From the NCBI RefSeq assembly GCF_037113525.1, contig NZ_CP146963.1, positions 3,844,001 through 3,908,000 of the forward strand: 64,000 nucleotides of DNA, in the 5' to 3' direction. Source of the DNA: Butyrivibrio fibrisolvens (GTDB taxonomy: Bacteria; Bacillota; Clostridia; Lachnospirales; Lachnospiraceae). Made by a program: the position numbers and the translations under genes. Below are positions 9,382 through 17,273 of this stretch, one piece after another. The notes beneath the pieces were generated by a model. It was given only the letters and a program-made list of their open reading frames with translations. It was not told the origin of the DNA and ran no database searches. The first letter of the stretch is position 1. Each line of letters starts with the position of its first letter.

Positions 9382-9807
9382 ATGAAGAATTTTCTTTTAG
9401 ATCTACTTAAATGGTTTCTAATTATAAATACAGGAATTATGGTCATCGTATGGATCAATCTGATGGGATACGATGATATCTGGACTGCAATATTCCCTCA
9501 GATCATGGGGGCAAGCTTTGTTACGGCGCTTGTGACTACTGCATTCTTTTCCATAAATCCGAAAAAACCGATCAGCGTGCCTGTCAGGATACTACTGACC
9601 TTCGCTCATTATCTGATACTTTGCGTAATCATTATGGGTATGGGAAGTGTCTTTGACTGGTTTGAGCTGACACTAAATGGTTGTATTATGGTTGCACTTA
9701 GCGTTGCAGGAGTATACCTTATTGCGACAGTCATCTCTATCATATTGTCCAAAGGCGAAGCAGACGAAATGACCAAGGCCCTTAAGCACTTCAACAACGA
9801 GGATTGA
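9382..9807 (+). CDS. DUF3021 family membrane protein
   Basis: About 141 residues with four predicted membrane helices; begins MKNFLLDLLKWFLIINTGIM as in DUF3021 proteins. These accompany receiver-less LytTR regulators and probably modulate their activity at the membrane. The ATG at 9382 is chosen over a TTG at 9343 inside the previous gene; a GGAGG lies 14 nt upstream, a longer spacing than usual, so the exact start is less certain. Confidence 0.75.
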   Translation: MKNFLLDLLKWFLIINTGIMVIVWINLMGYDDIWTAIFPQIMGASFVTALVTTAFFSINPKKPISVPVRILLTFAHYLILCVIIMGMGSVFDWFELTLNGCIMVALSVAGVYLIATVISIILSKGEADEMTKALKHFNNED

Positions 9808-9995
9808 GGGGGCTTCGCACATAAAAAAAGAGTCTACGTTGTGCCATATTTCGGAGGGCGGCAGTGATGCTATTTTTATCGTAATTTTCATATATGTTAC
9901 ATTTTAACAATCTCCTTGAAATATTCATTTTTTTCTTTTATCATTAGCATAATGTGCTTAAAAATGCACAGAAAAAATGAAAAGGAGATTTAAAT

Positions 9996-10553
9996 ATGGT
10001 ATGTAAAAAGTGTGGCACTATGATTACCGACAGTTCTGCAGAATTATGTCCTGTATGCTGTGCGCCACTAGGGGAAGAAAACTTTAGCAATGAGGATATT
10101 TTAAAGTCAGATCATTACGTAGATACTTTGAAGTCATCTGATAGCTATACACCACAGCTGGGGACGAAATGGGCGGACTTTCTTGGCTATTTTGCTTTTT
10201 GGCTTTCGGCTATTGTAAGCATTATTGTTGGCCTGTGGTGTCTTTCACTGACTGGCAGCTACTCATATCGAAGAATCAGCGGAACACTAGTCTTTTCTGC
10301 CATTTGCCTTATAGTAACCGGAATAATCTGCATTTTGGGAGCTCTTTCAATTATTAAAAGAAAAAGCAGCGCAAATAATATGGTTACATTAGTTTATGTA
10401 ACTAGCCTTGTAGCAGATATTTTAGTCTATATAGCGTTTTCATCTACAGGTATTATGTATAATCTAAGTATTCCGCGCATCGTGATTGCGATTCTCATGA
10501 TCATCATTAACCGTTCATACTTTGAAAAGCGTAGCAATATTTTCGTTAATTAA
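9996..10553 (+). CDS. Zinc-ribbon membrane protein
   Basis: A 185-residue protein with an N-terminal zinc ribbon (C4-x2-C7 in VCKKCG and C-x2-C in CPVCC near residues 19-22), a polar linker, and four predicted membrane helices from about residue 60. Proteins of this architecture are common in Clostridia and their role is unknown. AAAAGGAG precedes the ATG, and a strong terminator follows, so it is a single-gene unit. Confidence 0.75.
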   Translation: MVCKKCGTMITDSSAELCPVCCAPLGEENFSNEDILKSDHYVDTLKSSDSYTPQLGTKWADFLGYFAFWLSAIVSIIVGLWCLSLTGSYSYRRISGTLVFSAICLIVTGIICILGALSIIKRKSSANNMVTLVYVTSLVADILVYIAFSSTGIMYNLSIPRIVIAILMIIINRSYFEKRSNIFVN

Positions 10554-10559
10554 CCAGTA

Positions 10560-10591
10560 AAAAACTTCGGAGAAATCCGAAGTTTTTTGTT
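10560..10591 (+). terminator. Intrinsic terminator
   Basis: AAACTTCGGA-GAAA-TCCGAAGTTT forms a perfect GNRA-like hairpin followed by T residues, immediately after the zinc-ribbon gene. The A-run on the other side lets it act in both directions, though no gene reads into it from the right. Confidence 0.9.
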
Positions 10592-10681
10592 TGTCATAAA
10601 TATTGGTTATATAACAGAAAATACCTAATGTACTGGTTCATTTATTATTAATCAAATTACAAGTGGCGCAGTATATTAGTA

Positions 10682-11482
10682 TCAGCTGCCTGTTGATCTG
10701 TAATGTCTAAGTGCTACATGGAATAAAACTGTCATGATGCAAAAGACTAATATGCCTGAAAGTGGAGTAACTACTGCTGCCCACCAAGGCCATCCGTAAA
10801 GAGGCTTGTCAAGAATCCAGGATGCGGGGACGTGGAGTGTTAATGCGAAGGGAGCTACAACAGTGAAGAGTACGCGGAGCGGTAGGGGGTATACGTCAAT
10901 CGGGTACTGGCAGGCACTTCTTCCGCCGTAAGTGATGGCGTTTACAAGCTCTACTGATTTCACACTAAATATACTAAAGATAGCTTCTATCATGAATAGC
11001 CCGAGTATGAGAAGGCAGCTCATGGCTATGGATTCTATGAGAACGAAAACCTTCAGTGGAGTCCATACTACATTAGAAAGATTACTACCCATGATAAGTG
11101 CTACTGTTCCTACTGCAATACAGGTTATTCTTCTTGGGTCAGTTCCTGCACACATGACCTGGGTGAGAACGCCTCTTGGTCTTACAAGGAAAGTATCAAG
11201 GCGTCCTGTTCTGATCATTGATGGGAAGTCTCCTGTTATTCCTCTTCCAAACATCTCAGTAAGATAAAAAGATACAGACATCATTCCAAAAAAGAAGTAA
11301 AGATTACCGCCGGACCATCCTTTAAGACTTTGAAATCTGTCAACAATAAGGATGACCGCCATCATCTCACCGCCCTCCATAACAAGCTGGGCGAGTGTCT
11401 GCATAAAAAATGAGCTGGTATATTGCAAATGACTTCTTAGAAGCATTGCCATTGATTTTATATATAGTCGTAGAGTATTCAT
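10682..11482 (-). CDS. ABC-2 family transporter permease (third gene of exporter operon)
   Basis: A 266-residue, six-helix permease of the uncharacterised ABC-2 family found in pairs with a second permease and a long ATPase. The ATG at 11482 has GAGGAAT upstream and gives the expected N-terminus (NTLRLYIKSMAMLLRSHLQY). It lies downstream of the other permease with a gap of about 90 bp filled by two perfect hairpins. Confidence 0.8.
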   Translation of the reverse strand: MNTLRLYIKSMAMLLRSHLQYTSSFFMQTLAQLVMEGGEMMAVILIVDRFQSLKGWSGGNLYFFFGMMSVSFYLTEMFGRGITGDFPSMIRTGRLDTFLVRPRGVLTQVMCAGTDPRRITCIAVGTVALIMGSNLSNVVWTPLKVFVLIESIAMSCLLILGLFMIEAIFSIFSVKSVELVNAITYGGRSACQYPIDVYPLPLRVLFTVVAPFALTLHVPASWILDKPLYGWPWWAAVVTPLSGILVFCIMTVLFHVALRHYRSTGS

Positions 11483-11528
11483 TCCATATTCCTCTTTATG
11501 TTTCGACTGCAAGGAGAACATAATATTT

Positions 11529-11574
11529 GGACATTGGCTTTGCCAATGTCCGGAGTTGATCGTAGATCAACTCC
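11529..11574. repeat. Two abutting perfect hairpins within the exporter operon
   Basis: GGACATTGGC/GCCAATGTCC (3-nt loop) is followed directly by GGAGTTGATC/GATCAACTCC (3-nt loop). The second hairpin closely resembles the third stem of the repeats at 13343-13637 (GGAGTTAATC/GATTAACTCC), so this appears to be a shortened member of that family. It lies between the two permease genes and could stabilise or attenuate the operon transcript. Confidence 0.75.
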
Positions 11575-11575
11575 C

Positions 11576-12367
11576 TTAGCCCCCTTGTACAATCATACGT
11601 TTCTGGTTTCTGTTCCACATATATATTCCAAATGTCACAAGTATTACTATCCATATACTCTGGATCATGTATACTCTGAGTACGCTTTCAAGTCCGTAAT
11701 CACCTGTATATATTCTTATAGGTGCATCAAGGAGCTGGGCATATGGGAAAAGGGTTATGACCTTCTGCCAGCTATCCGGGAAAAGGGTCAGAGGAAGGAT
11801 GTTACCAGAAAGGGTCATCATCAAAAGGTTAAGAAGTCCCTGTATTCCTCTTGGATCCAAGGTTATCATGGTAAAAGCTACTGTGATATTTTCAAGTGCA
11901 CATACACATAAAAGTCCAAGTGCAAGCGCGGGAATGGCTGCCAAAAAAGCTGGAAGTGATGCAGGAAGGTGCAGACCCCATCCTTTTGGAAGAAGGAAAG
12001 CAAGAACAAACATAGGGAGTGCTCTCATTAAACTTCCCATCATCTTTAAAGCCATTATCCTTGCATAGTAAAAGCCATACATATTTACAGGGCGGCACAT
12101 ATCATAGGAGACATCGCCTGTCCTTATTTTGTCTAAAAGTTCTGAATCAGATGCCAGCATCATTCTAAAGAACCCCTGTTGAAGCCATACGTATGTTGCG
12201 ACATTTTCAATCGGTATAGACTGAGGATGTCCTTCATAAAGGGCTCTGTAAAGCGCAACAAGAACAAGTCCAAAGAACATCTGGCACAGTATTCCGCCAA
12301 TCATGGCGCCGCGATATTGAAGCTCCATGCGAAGCCTCATTTTAAAAACAGAGATATAGGATTTCAT
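11576..12367 (-). CDS. ABC-2 family transporter permease (second gene of exporter operon)
   Basis: A 263-residue permease with six predicted helices. It begins KSYISVFKMRLRMELQYRGAM, the usual start of this permease type. Its start overlaps the end of the ATPase gene by 4 bp, so the two are translationally coupled. With the permease at 10682-11482 it should form a heterodimeric exporter channel of unknown substrate. Confidence 0.82.
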   Translation of the reverse strand: MKSYISVFKMRLRMELQYRGAMIGGILCQMFFGLVLVALYRALYEGHPQSIPIENVATYVWLQQGFFRMMLASDSELLDKIRTGDVSYDMCRPVNMYGFYYARIMALKMMGSLMRALPMFVLAFLLPKGWGLHLPASLPAFLAAIPALALGLLCVCALENITVAFTMITLDPRGIQGLLNLLMMTLSGNILPLTLFPDSWQKVITLFPYAQLLDAPIRIYTGDYGLESVLRVYMIQSIWIVILVTFGIYMWNRNQKRMIVQGG

Positions 12368-13329
12368 AGGTCAAGCTCCTTGTACATAGCAGCAATCAGG
12401 TGATCTGTGTTCTCAGGCTGAAGTGTAAGCTCTCTTATATTGCCTGCATCCTGCAGGATATCAAGGAGCTTGGCTGTAGGAAGTTTTGCAGGCTCATAGC
12501 TAAGTTCAAGTCCGTCTTCTGTCTTCTTACAGGTAACTCCTTCAGGAAGTTTAAGATCCGGTTCTTCAGCTCCGTATTTGACGCTAACTTTACGCACTGT
12601 ATCGAAGCGTTCAAGAAGGTCAGAAAGTTTTCCATCAAAGAGCTTCTGGCCATGTCCAAGTACCATGACTCTTGAACAAAGAGCTGCGATATCTTCCATG
12701 TCGTGAGTTGTAAGCATGATGGTCGTACCATACTCTTTATTTTCCCATTTCAAAAAGTCGCGAAGAGCAAGCTTACTTACAGCATCAAGTCCGATCGTAG
12801 GCTCATCAAGGAAAAGAAGTTTAGGTCTGTGAAGAAGGGATCCGCAAAGTTCAGCTCTCATTCTCTGTCCAAGACTAAGAAGACGAAGTGGTGTTCTCAT
12901 AAGAGGTTCAAGGTCAAGTGCCTTAGCCAGTTCATGGAGTCTTTCTTCATAATCTTTCTGAGGGATTCTGTATATATCTTTTAAAAGGTTATAGCTGTCT
13001 ATGATTGGAACATCCCACCAAAGCTGGCTACGCTGACCAAAGACAACACCGATATTCTTAACATGGCGCTTACGATCTTTCCATGGAGCGATGCCGCCAA
13101 CTGATACTTCTCCGCCGTCAGGTGTAAGGATTCCTGACAGGATCTTAACTGTAGTTGATTTACCGGCTCCGTTAGGGCCTATGTAACCTACAAGTTCTCC
13201 CTCATCAACTGAAAAAGATACTCCTTTAAGAGCACTTACAGTTTCCTTCTCCCTCAAAACTTTTCCTTTTTCTCTTTTCTTTTTTACAACGAAATCCTTT
13301 TTCAGATTTCTGACTTCAATATAACTCAT
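12364..13329 (-). CDS. ABC transporter ATP-binding protein (first gene of exporter operon)
   Basis: This 321-residue ATPase has Walker A GPNGAGKSTT, the FGQRSQLWWDVP segment that marks the uncharacterised two-permease exporter family, a signature LSLGQRMRAEL (degenerate LSGGQ), Walker B LLFLDEPTIGLD and LTTHDMEDI. It heads an operon with two permeases. Three structured repeats lie just upstream at 13343-13637, in the likely 5' leader. Confidence 0.88.
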   Translation of the reverse strand: MSYIEVRNLKKDFVVKKKREKGKVLREKETVSALKGVSFSVDEGELVGYIGPNGAGKSTTVKILSGILTPDGGEVSVGGIAPWKDRKRHVKNIGVVFGQRSQLWWDVPIIDSYNLLKDIYRIPQKDYEERLHELAKALDLEPLMRTPLRLLSLGQRMRAELCGSLLHRPKLLFLDEPTIGLDAVSKLALRDFLKWENKEYGTTIMLTTHDMEDIAALCSRVMVLGHGQKLFDGKLSDLLERFDTVRKVSVKYGAEEPDLKLPEGVTCKKTEDGLELSYEPAKLPTAKLLDILQDAGNIRELTLQPENTDHLIAAMYKELDL

Positions 13330-13342
13330 AAAACAACCTCAT

Positions 13343-13424
13343 GTCGCAAGTGAAACAAGTTACTAATGATTAGAAGTGGAGGAGCTTGCGACACCACTTC
13401 CGGAGTTAATCTTTGATTAACTCC
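13343..13424. repeat. Pseudoknot-capable repeat, copy 1
   Basis: Segment a GTCGCAAG (13343-13350) pairs perfectly with a' CTTGCGAC (13385-13392), while b GAAGTGG (13373-13379) pairs with b' CCACTTC (13394-13400). The order a-b-a'-b' gives an H-type pseudoknot. A third hairpin GGAGTTAATC/GATTAACTCC (13402-13424) follows. Confidence 0.75.
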
Positions 13425-13433
13425 CTACCTCAC

Positions 13434-13517
13434 GTTGCGAGTGAAACGAGTGACTAATGGTTGAAAGTGGCAGAGCTCGCGATGCCACTTTTGGAGTTTG
13501 AATATTATTCAAACTCC
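13434..13517. repeat. Pseudoknot-capable repeat, copy 2
   Basis: a TTGCGAG (13435-13441) pairs with a' CTCGCGA (13476-13482) with one G-U pair; b AAAGTGGCA (13464-13472) pairs perfectly with b' TGCCACTTT (13483-13491). The third hairpin has an 11-bp perfect stem, GGAGTTTGAAT/ATTCAAACTCC (13493-13517). The linker between a and b is 22 nt, as in copy 1. Confidence 0.75.
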
Positions 13518-13552
13518 TAGGGTCAGATAATAAATTAAAACTAATTCTTCTA

Positions 13553-13637
13553 TTTGCGAGGTGATGGGTGAGTAACGGTCCAAATTGACAGAACTCGCGA
13601 AATCAATTTGGAGTTTGAAATAATAATTCAAACTGGT
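13553..13637. repeat. Pseudoknot-capable repeat, copy 3
   Basis: a TTTGCGAG (13553-13560) pairs with a' CTCGCGAA (13594-13601) with one G-U pair; b CCAAATTGA (13580-13588) pairs perfectly with b' TCAATTTGG (13603-13611). Here b and b' differ completely in sequence from copies 1 and 2 but still pair. A hairpin GTTTGAA/TTCAAAC closes the unit. The remaining 13640-13775 stretch shows no feature I can name. Confidence 0.72.
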
Positions 13638-13775
13638 TTTACTTTGGGATTTTCAAGATACAGAAAGTATCTACAGTACATTTTCAGAAATGTGTAGTTC
13701 AGGAACGAACTTCTGTCCATTTCTATGTACAGGGGTCTTAATAGTAACTTATATATTCTACACTACTTTGGGGCA

Positions 13776-13814
13776 CAAAAAAAGCCCACAATTACGAAAA
13801 TTGTAAGCTTTTTA
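13776..13814 (-). terminator. Intrinsic terminator of the nitroreductase gene
   Basis: On the minus strand AAAAAGCTTACAATT pairs with AATTGTGGGCTTTTT, followed by T residues, about 45 bp beyond the stop codon of the gene at 13858-14526. Confidence 0.75.
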
Positions 13815-13857
13815 TATATCATAACTACATATAATATTTTTTTGATAAAATCGCGTT

Positions 13858-14526
13858 TTATGCAATTCTGCACTTATGTCCGGATGCTGCTTCAAAATTA
13901 TATCTGACGATTCCCATATCAAGCTTTGTAAGGGAACCAAATCCAGCTTTTATCTTTGCTTCCTCACCGTCAATAGTAATGAAGAACTTCTGCTGATTAA
14001 GCGCTGTTGGAGCAAGAAGAGCTGCATCTATGCCTTCTTTGAACCAAGCTGGCATATCGTTTTCCGGAACACCGCAAAGTTTTGACAGATTTTTGGACTT
14101 ATGACTTGTTCCGCTGTTAAGTCCATAGCCAAGAGCGATAACACATACGATCTTCTCTCCTGCTACTAACTTTGCTTTACACTTTCCGCGGCCGTATGTT
14201 CCTGCAACCCAGCAGGTATTAAGGCCAAGCATCTGAGCTTCGAGAACTATCTTTTCACCATAGTAACCTGCAAGATCATCAAGATTCTTAAGCTTCTTAT
14301 CGCCCACAAGTGCGATATAGTTGTTAACGCCCGAAAACTTTCCGTAGTGGCTAAGAAGTGTATCGAAGCATTCAGGGTCCTCAGTAATAAGCTGAATATT
14401 CAGACCACTAACCTCATTGCACTCCTGGATAAGCTTTTCTAATGATAATTTCACTTCTCCTGTTATTCTGTCAGAAGAATACTGTCTTACACTATGTCTG
14501 TTTTTGATTGCTTCTTTGATGTCCAT
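13858..14526 (-). CDS. Nitroreductase family protein (TM1586-like)
   Basis: A 222-residue FMN-dependent oxidoreductase-fold protein. The N-terminus DIKEAIKNRHSVRQY is the FMN-binding start of nitroreductases, and the duplicated arrangement with AQMLGLNTCWVAGTYGRGKC in mid-protein and APTALNQQKFFITIDGEE near residue 170 fits the TM1586 subgroup. The substrate is unknown. GGAGG precedes the ATG. A TnpB element lies immediately upstream, separating it from a second nitroreductase at 16683. Confidence 0.85.
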   Translation of the reverse strand: MDIKEAIKNRHSVRQYSSDRITGEVKLSLEKLIQECNEVSGLNIQLITEDPECFDTLLSHYGKFSGVNNYIALVGDKKLKNLDDLAGYYGEKIVLEAQMLGLNTCWVAGTYGRGKCKAKLVAGEKIVCVIALGYGLNSGTSHKSKNLSKLCGVPENDMPAWFKEGIDAALLAPTALNQQKFFITIDGEEAKIKAGFGSLTKLDMGIVRYNFEAASGHKCRIA

Positions 14527-14704
14527 TTAAGCCTCCTGTTGAAACTACATATCTATGATAGTATGGCCTATACATTGTACACAATTATTTTGTACGCGTC
14601 CGATTATACTCCGTCACTCATTCAATGTCAAGATTAGAAATGTATATATGTTATGACTTATCAAAAGTCTATTCTTATCCACTTTATCTTTATGGCGAAA
14701 ATCT

Positions 14705-14905
14705 GACTGTACCCACGGGTAAGCCCGTGGGGTTCTGATTGGCAAGTGTAGCTTGTAATCGTACATCATTTTCAGACTTTGGAGTTACAAGTGTAAATCT
14801 GTTTAAATCAGGACTTTTATTACCAAGCAGTCCAACGACCACATTAGCGGTAAATTTTTGCTTTTTAACAAGGAAGTACAGTCAATCTCCCTGATTATTA
14901 AGTTG
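14705..14905 (-). ncRNA. Putative omega/reRNA region downstream of tnpB
   Basis: About 200 non-coding bases separate the tnpB stop from the right-end hairpin. In characterised TnpB systems the guide RNA is made from this region, reading through the element end into flanking DNA, which acts as guide. The position and orientation fit. RNA boundaries and expression are inferred, not seen. Confidence 0.4.
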
Positions 14906-16516
14906 TTAAGCTATTTTAATTCCACTGTTTAATATTTTAAGTTTATTAGCCTTAATCCAAGTGATTAAAGCTTTTTCTCTGTTGTATTGTTCCTCAAATT
15001 TTGTATTGCATTTATTTTTATCTATATCACGCGTCATATGATCATAGCAGTATAGTAAGAACGATGAATACCAATCTCTCTGTACTTCAGTACCATCATG
15101 TAGTTTAAACAATCTGTCGGACAGCTTCTTTTTTATATAAACATCTGCTGTATGGTCATACTGCGAAGCCCTGTAGTTATTCGGGACTTCTATATATGTG
15201 CCACCTGTGGCTTTGAATTTCTTCTCTACATTTGACTGAAAACCTCCGGGGCATCTGTTTTTTATGGATTTACCGAACCGCTTTTTCTTGTTAAATCTAC
15301 CCTTGTCGTTCTTAGTTGTTTCCATAGCTCGCTTCATGAGCTTACTTGCATTTTTAGGCTCAGTAACAAATACATCTCCAAGACTCCGCAGGTGATTTAC
15401 ATCCTCGTTTATTGCAAGCTTTCTGTTTACAGCATTGATACGACATAATTCAGAATGTCTGGCTCTCAGTTTCTTATAATGATTTGAGTATTTCCAAGTC
15501 TTATGACCTTTCTTTACAGTATCATCATCATTGTAATTTTGTGGATTGGTTGCTCTTCTTGACCTGTCCATAGCACGATAGAGCAGACGTTCTTTCCGTT
15601 CGGAAGTCTGTATACTATTGCCACGCTCCGAAAGGTTCTTCAATCCTGCTTCTGTATCAGAAGTGTAGGCAATGGTCTGCGTGCCAATATCCGCACCTAT
15701 CATACCTTTGCCGTATTTATGACGGGGATTGCCATATTTATCGTATTTCGGTTTCGCCTTACCTTCAATAGCTAAGTGTAAATATACTCGGTATTTACCC
15801 CTTATCATTTTGGAAACGAGCGTGGCATAGCAAGGTCTGTATGTATCTACACAATAGGAATCTTCAATGAGTGTATTAACAGCTTTTTTATCCATAATCT
15901 CAGGTTCAGCAAGATAAGCTAAAACAGCATTTACTTCGTCTGCTTGAAACCTGTCATCTGCCTGTATCCCGAAAGTTGTCTTTCCAAGTTTGAACTGCAA
16001 TCTATTATCTTTTACGGATATAGGAATACCACGGTTTATTTGTTTTGCTCGGATACAAGGAAGTTCTCCATATTTTGAAAAATGTATGGTCCTGCCATTA
16101 CCATACAGACATTTTTCCATACCACGCCAAACATCTTCAGCTTTGGTTAGAGCAAAGACAGCATCGACACCATACTTTTTGCCTATTGGAATCATAGATT
16201 TTCTACAGTAATCCCATGTGACATTATAGGATTTCTGCATTTCATTAAGCTGATTAGCAAGAATTTTGCGTTTAGCTTTATCTCCTGTATTACCATATAG
16301 GGATAATAGTTTGCGATACCTCTTTGTTCGAAAAAGCTGATCATAATTCTTTCTCATAAGACCAACAAGTTCATTGCCTGCCTTGCGGATTTTATCAGAA
16401 AGGATCACAATCTTAAGCACATCAGAATAAGGCATATCAGTCTCAGCGACTAAAATATGCCTATCAGAAAGTTTATGGTATTGCTTTAGAGCCTTCTTGT
16501 ATTCTTCACCAGTCAT
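14906..16516 (-). CDS. tnpB: TnpB RNA-guided nuclease, long form lacking the zinc ribbon
   Basis: A 536-residue TnpB-like protein. RuvC-like acidic residues are recognisable: D276 in MIGADIGTQTIAY, E386 in DVFVTEPKN, and D481 in EVQRDWYSS. The segment that normally carries two CxxC pairs, at about residues 448-480 here, has none (RASQYDHTADVY then KLHDGTEVQ). The N-terminal half is long and poorly similar to compact TnpBs. AAGGAG lies 10 nt before the ATG. TnpB proteins cut DNA next to a short motif under guide-RNA control and help retain the element. Confidence 0.82.
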   Translation of the reverse strand: MTGEEYKKALKQYHKLSDRHILVAETDMPYSDVLKIVILSDKIRKAGNELVGLMRKNYDQLFRTKRYRKLLSLYGNTGDKAKRKILANQLNEMQKSYNVTWDYCRKSMIPIGKKYGVDAVFALTKAEDVWRGMEKCLYGNGRTIHFSKYGELPCIRAKQINRGIPISVKDNRLQFKLGKTTFGIQADDRFQADEVNAVLAYLAEPEIMDKKAVNTLIEDSYCVDTYRPCYATLVSKMIRGKYRVYLHLAIEGKAKPKYDKYGNPRHKYGKGMIGADIGTQTIAYTSDTEAGLKNLSERGNSIQTSERKERLLYRAMDRSRRATNPQNYNDDDTVKKGHKTWKYSNHYKKLRARHSELCRINAVNRKLAINEDVNHLRSLGDVFVTEPKNASKLMKRAMETTKNDKGRFNKKKRFGKSIKNRCPGGFQSNVEKKFKATGGTYIEVPNNYRASQYDHTADVYIKKKLSDRLFKLHDGTEVQRDWYSSFLLYCYDHMTRDIDKNKCNTKFEEQYNREKALITWIKANKLKILNSGIKIA

Positions 16517-16627
16517 TTTCTTTTAACTCCTTAAGGCATAATATACTTTAATGTACCCTAAGTGTAAAGGCTTCATCCCACAGGCAAGCCTGTGGGTTTT
16601 CGCCTATGTTAAGCTAAAATTTACTTT

Positions 16628-16656
16628 ATAACAGGCTGAAGCGTTCAGCCTGTTAT
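16628..16656 (-). terminator. Hairpin terminator of the nitroreductase gene at 16683
   Basis: TAACAGGCTGAA and TTCAGCCTGTTA form a perfect 12-bp stem around a 3-nt loop, 27 bp after the stop. Only a weak T stretch follows. The TnpB element begins just beyond it. Confidence 0.65.
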
Positions 16657-16682
16657 ATTGCTCTTTCTGTTATTTATGGCAA

Positions 16683-17195
16683 TCAAATATAACTAACTGT
16701 CTCTGACAAAGGTTTCCTGCTGCCGTGGTTAGGGAGAGGACCTGCATCTTCTGCTGCATAGCCAAGATCTAAAAGCATAAGGATTTCTTCATTTTCAGGA
16801 AGGCCGAGATCCTTTGCCAGCTTGTCAGGATCGAAGAAGTTAAGCCAGCAGCTGTCAACTCCCTCATTGTATGCTGCGAGCATAAGGTGTGTAGCAACTA
16901 TAGATGCATCTTCGATTCCGGAATCTCTTTTTTCTCCCGGATATGTAAATACATTGTTCTTATCAAAAGCAACTACAAGCACGGTAGGCGCTCCGTATCT
17001 GCAAGGAGTTGCATTGTCGATCTTAGCAAGATTTTCTTCTGACTCAACTACATATATATGCTGCTCCTGGAGGTTCTTAGCTGTAGGAGCGACTCTTCCT
17101 GCTTCAAGGATTGCTTCAAGTGTCTTTTTATCTACCTTTTTAGGTCCATACTTTTTGCATGAATAACGATTTTCTACTACTTCTCTAAATTCCAT
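16683..17195 (-). CDS. Nitroreductase family protein
   Basis: A 170-residue nitroreductase with the FMN-binding N-terminus FREVVENRYSCKKYGPKKVD, RVAPTAKNLQEQHIYVV, and the C-terminal LLDLGYAAEDAGPLPNHGSRKPL typical of small Lachnospiraceae nitroreductases. It would reduce nitro-aromatics or quinones using NAD(P)H. AAGGAG precedes the ATG. The TIGR00266 gene lies 78 bp upstream on the same strand. Confidence 0.88.
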   Translation of the reverse strand: MEFREVVENRYSCKKYGPKKVDKKTLEAILEAGRVAPTAKNLQEQHIYVVESEENLAKIDNATPCRYGAPTVLVVAFDKNNVFTYPGEKRDSGIEDASIVATHLMLAAYNEGVDSCWLNFFDPDKLAKDLGLPENEEILMLLDLGYAAEDAGPLPNHGSRKPLSETVSYI

Positions 17196-17273
17196 GGTTA
17201 ACTCCTTAGTTCATAAATTGAATCCACAGCAATGTGACAATTCGCCACCTCGCTGTGGATCATATTCTACTTA

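Larger units (their letters stand above)
14705..16600 (-). mobile_element. TnpB-only IS200/IS605-type element (no tnpA)
   Basis: The element holds one tnpB and is bounded by subterminal hairpins: CCCACAGG-loop-CCTGTGGG at 16577-16596 (left end) and CCCACGGG-loop-CCCGTGGG at 14712-14731 (right end). No Y1 transposase gene is present, so it would depend on TnpA supplied elsewhere. It lies directly after the terminator hairpin of the nitroreductase gene at 16683. Exact ends are inferred from the hairpins and may be off by several bases. Confidence 0.75.

Noticed and set aside
9808..9995. Structured RNA between DUF3021 and zinc-ribbon genes
   Set aside because: Only a weak GCAC/GTGC pairing was found; nothing supports an RNA element.
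11498..11911. Plus-strand frame of 137 codons
   Set aside because: Antisense to two ABC-2 permease genes and their hairpin spacer; composition is that of a shadow frame.
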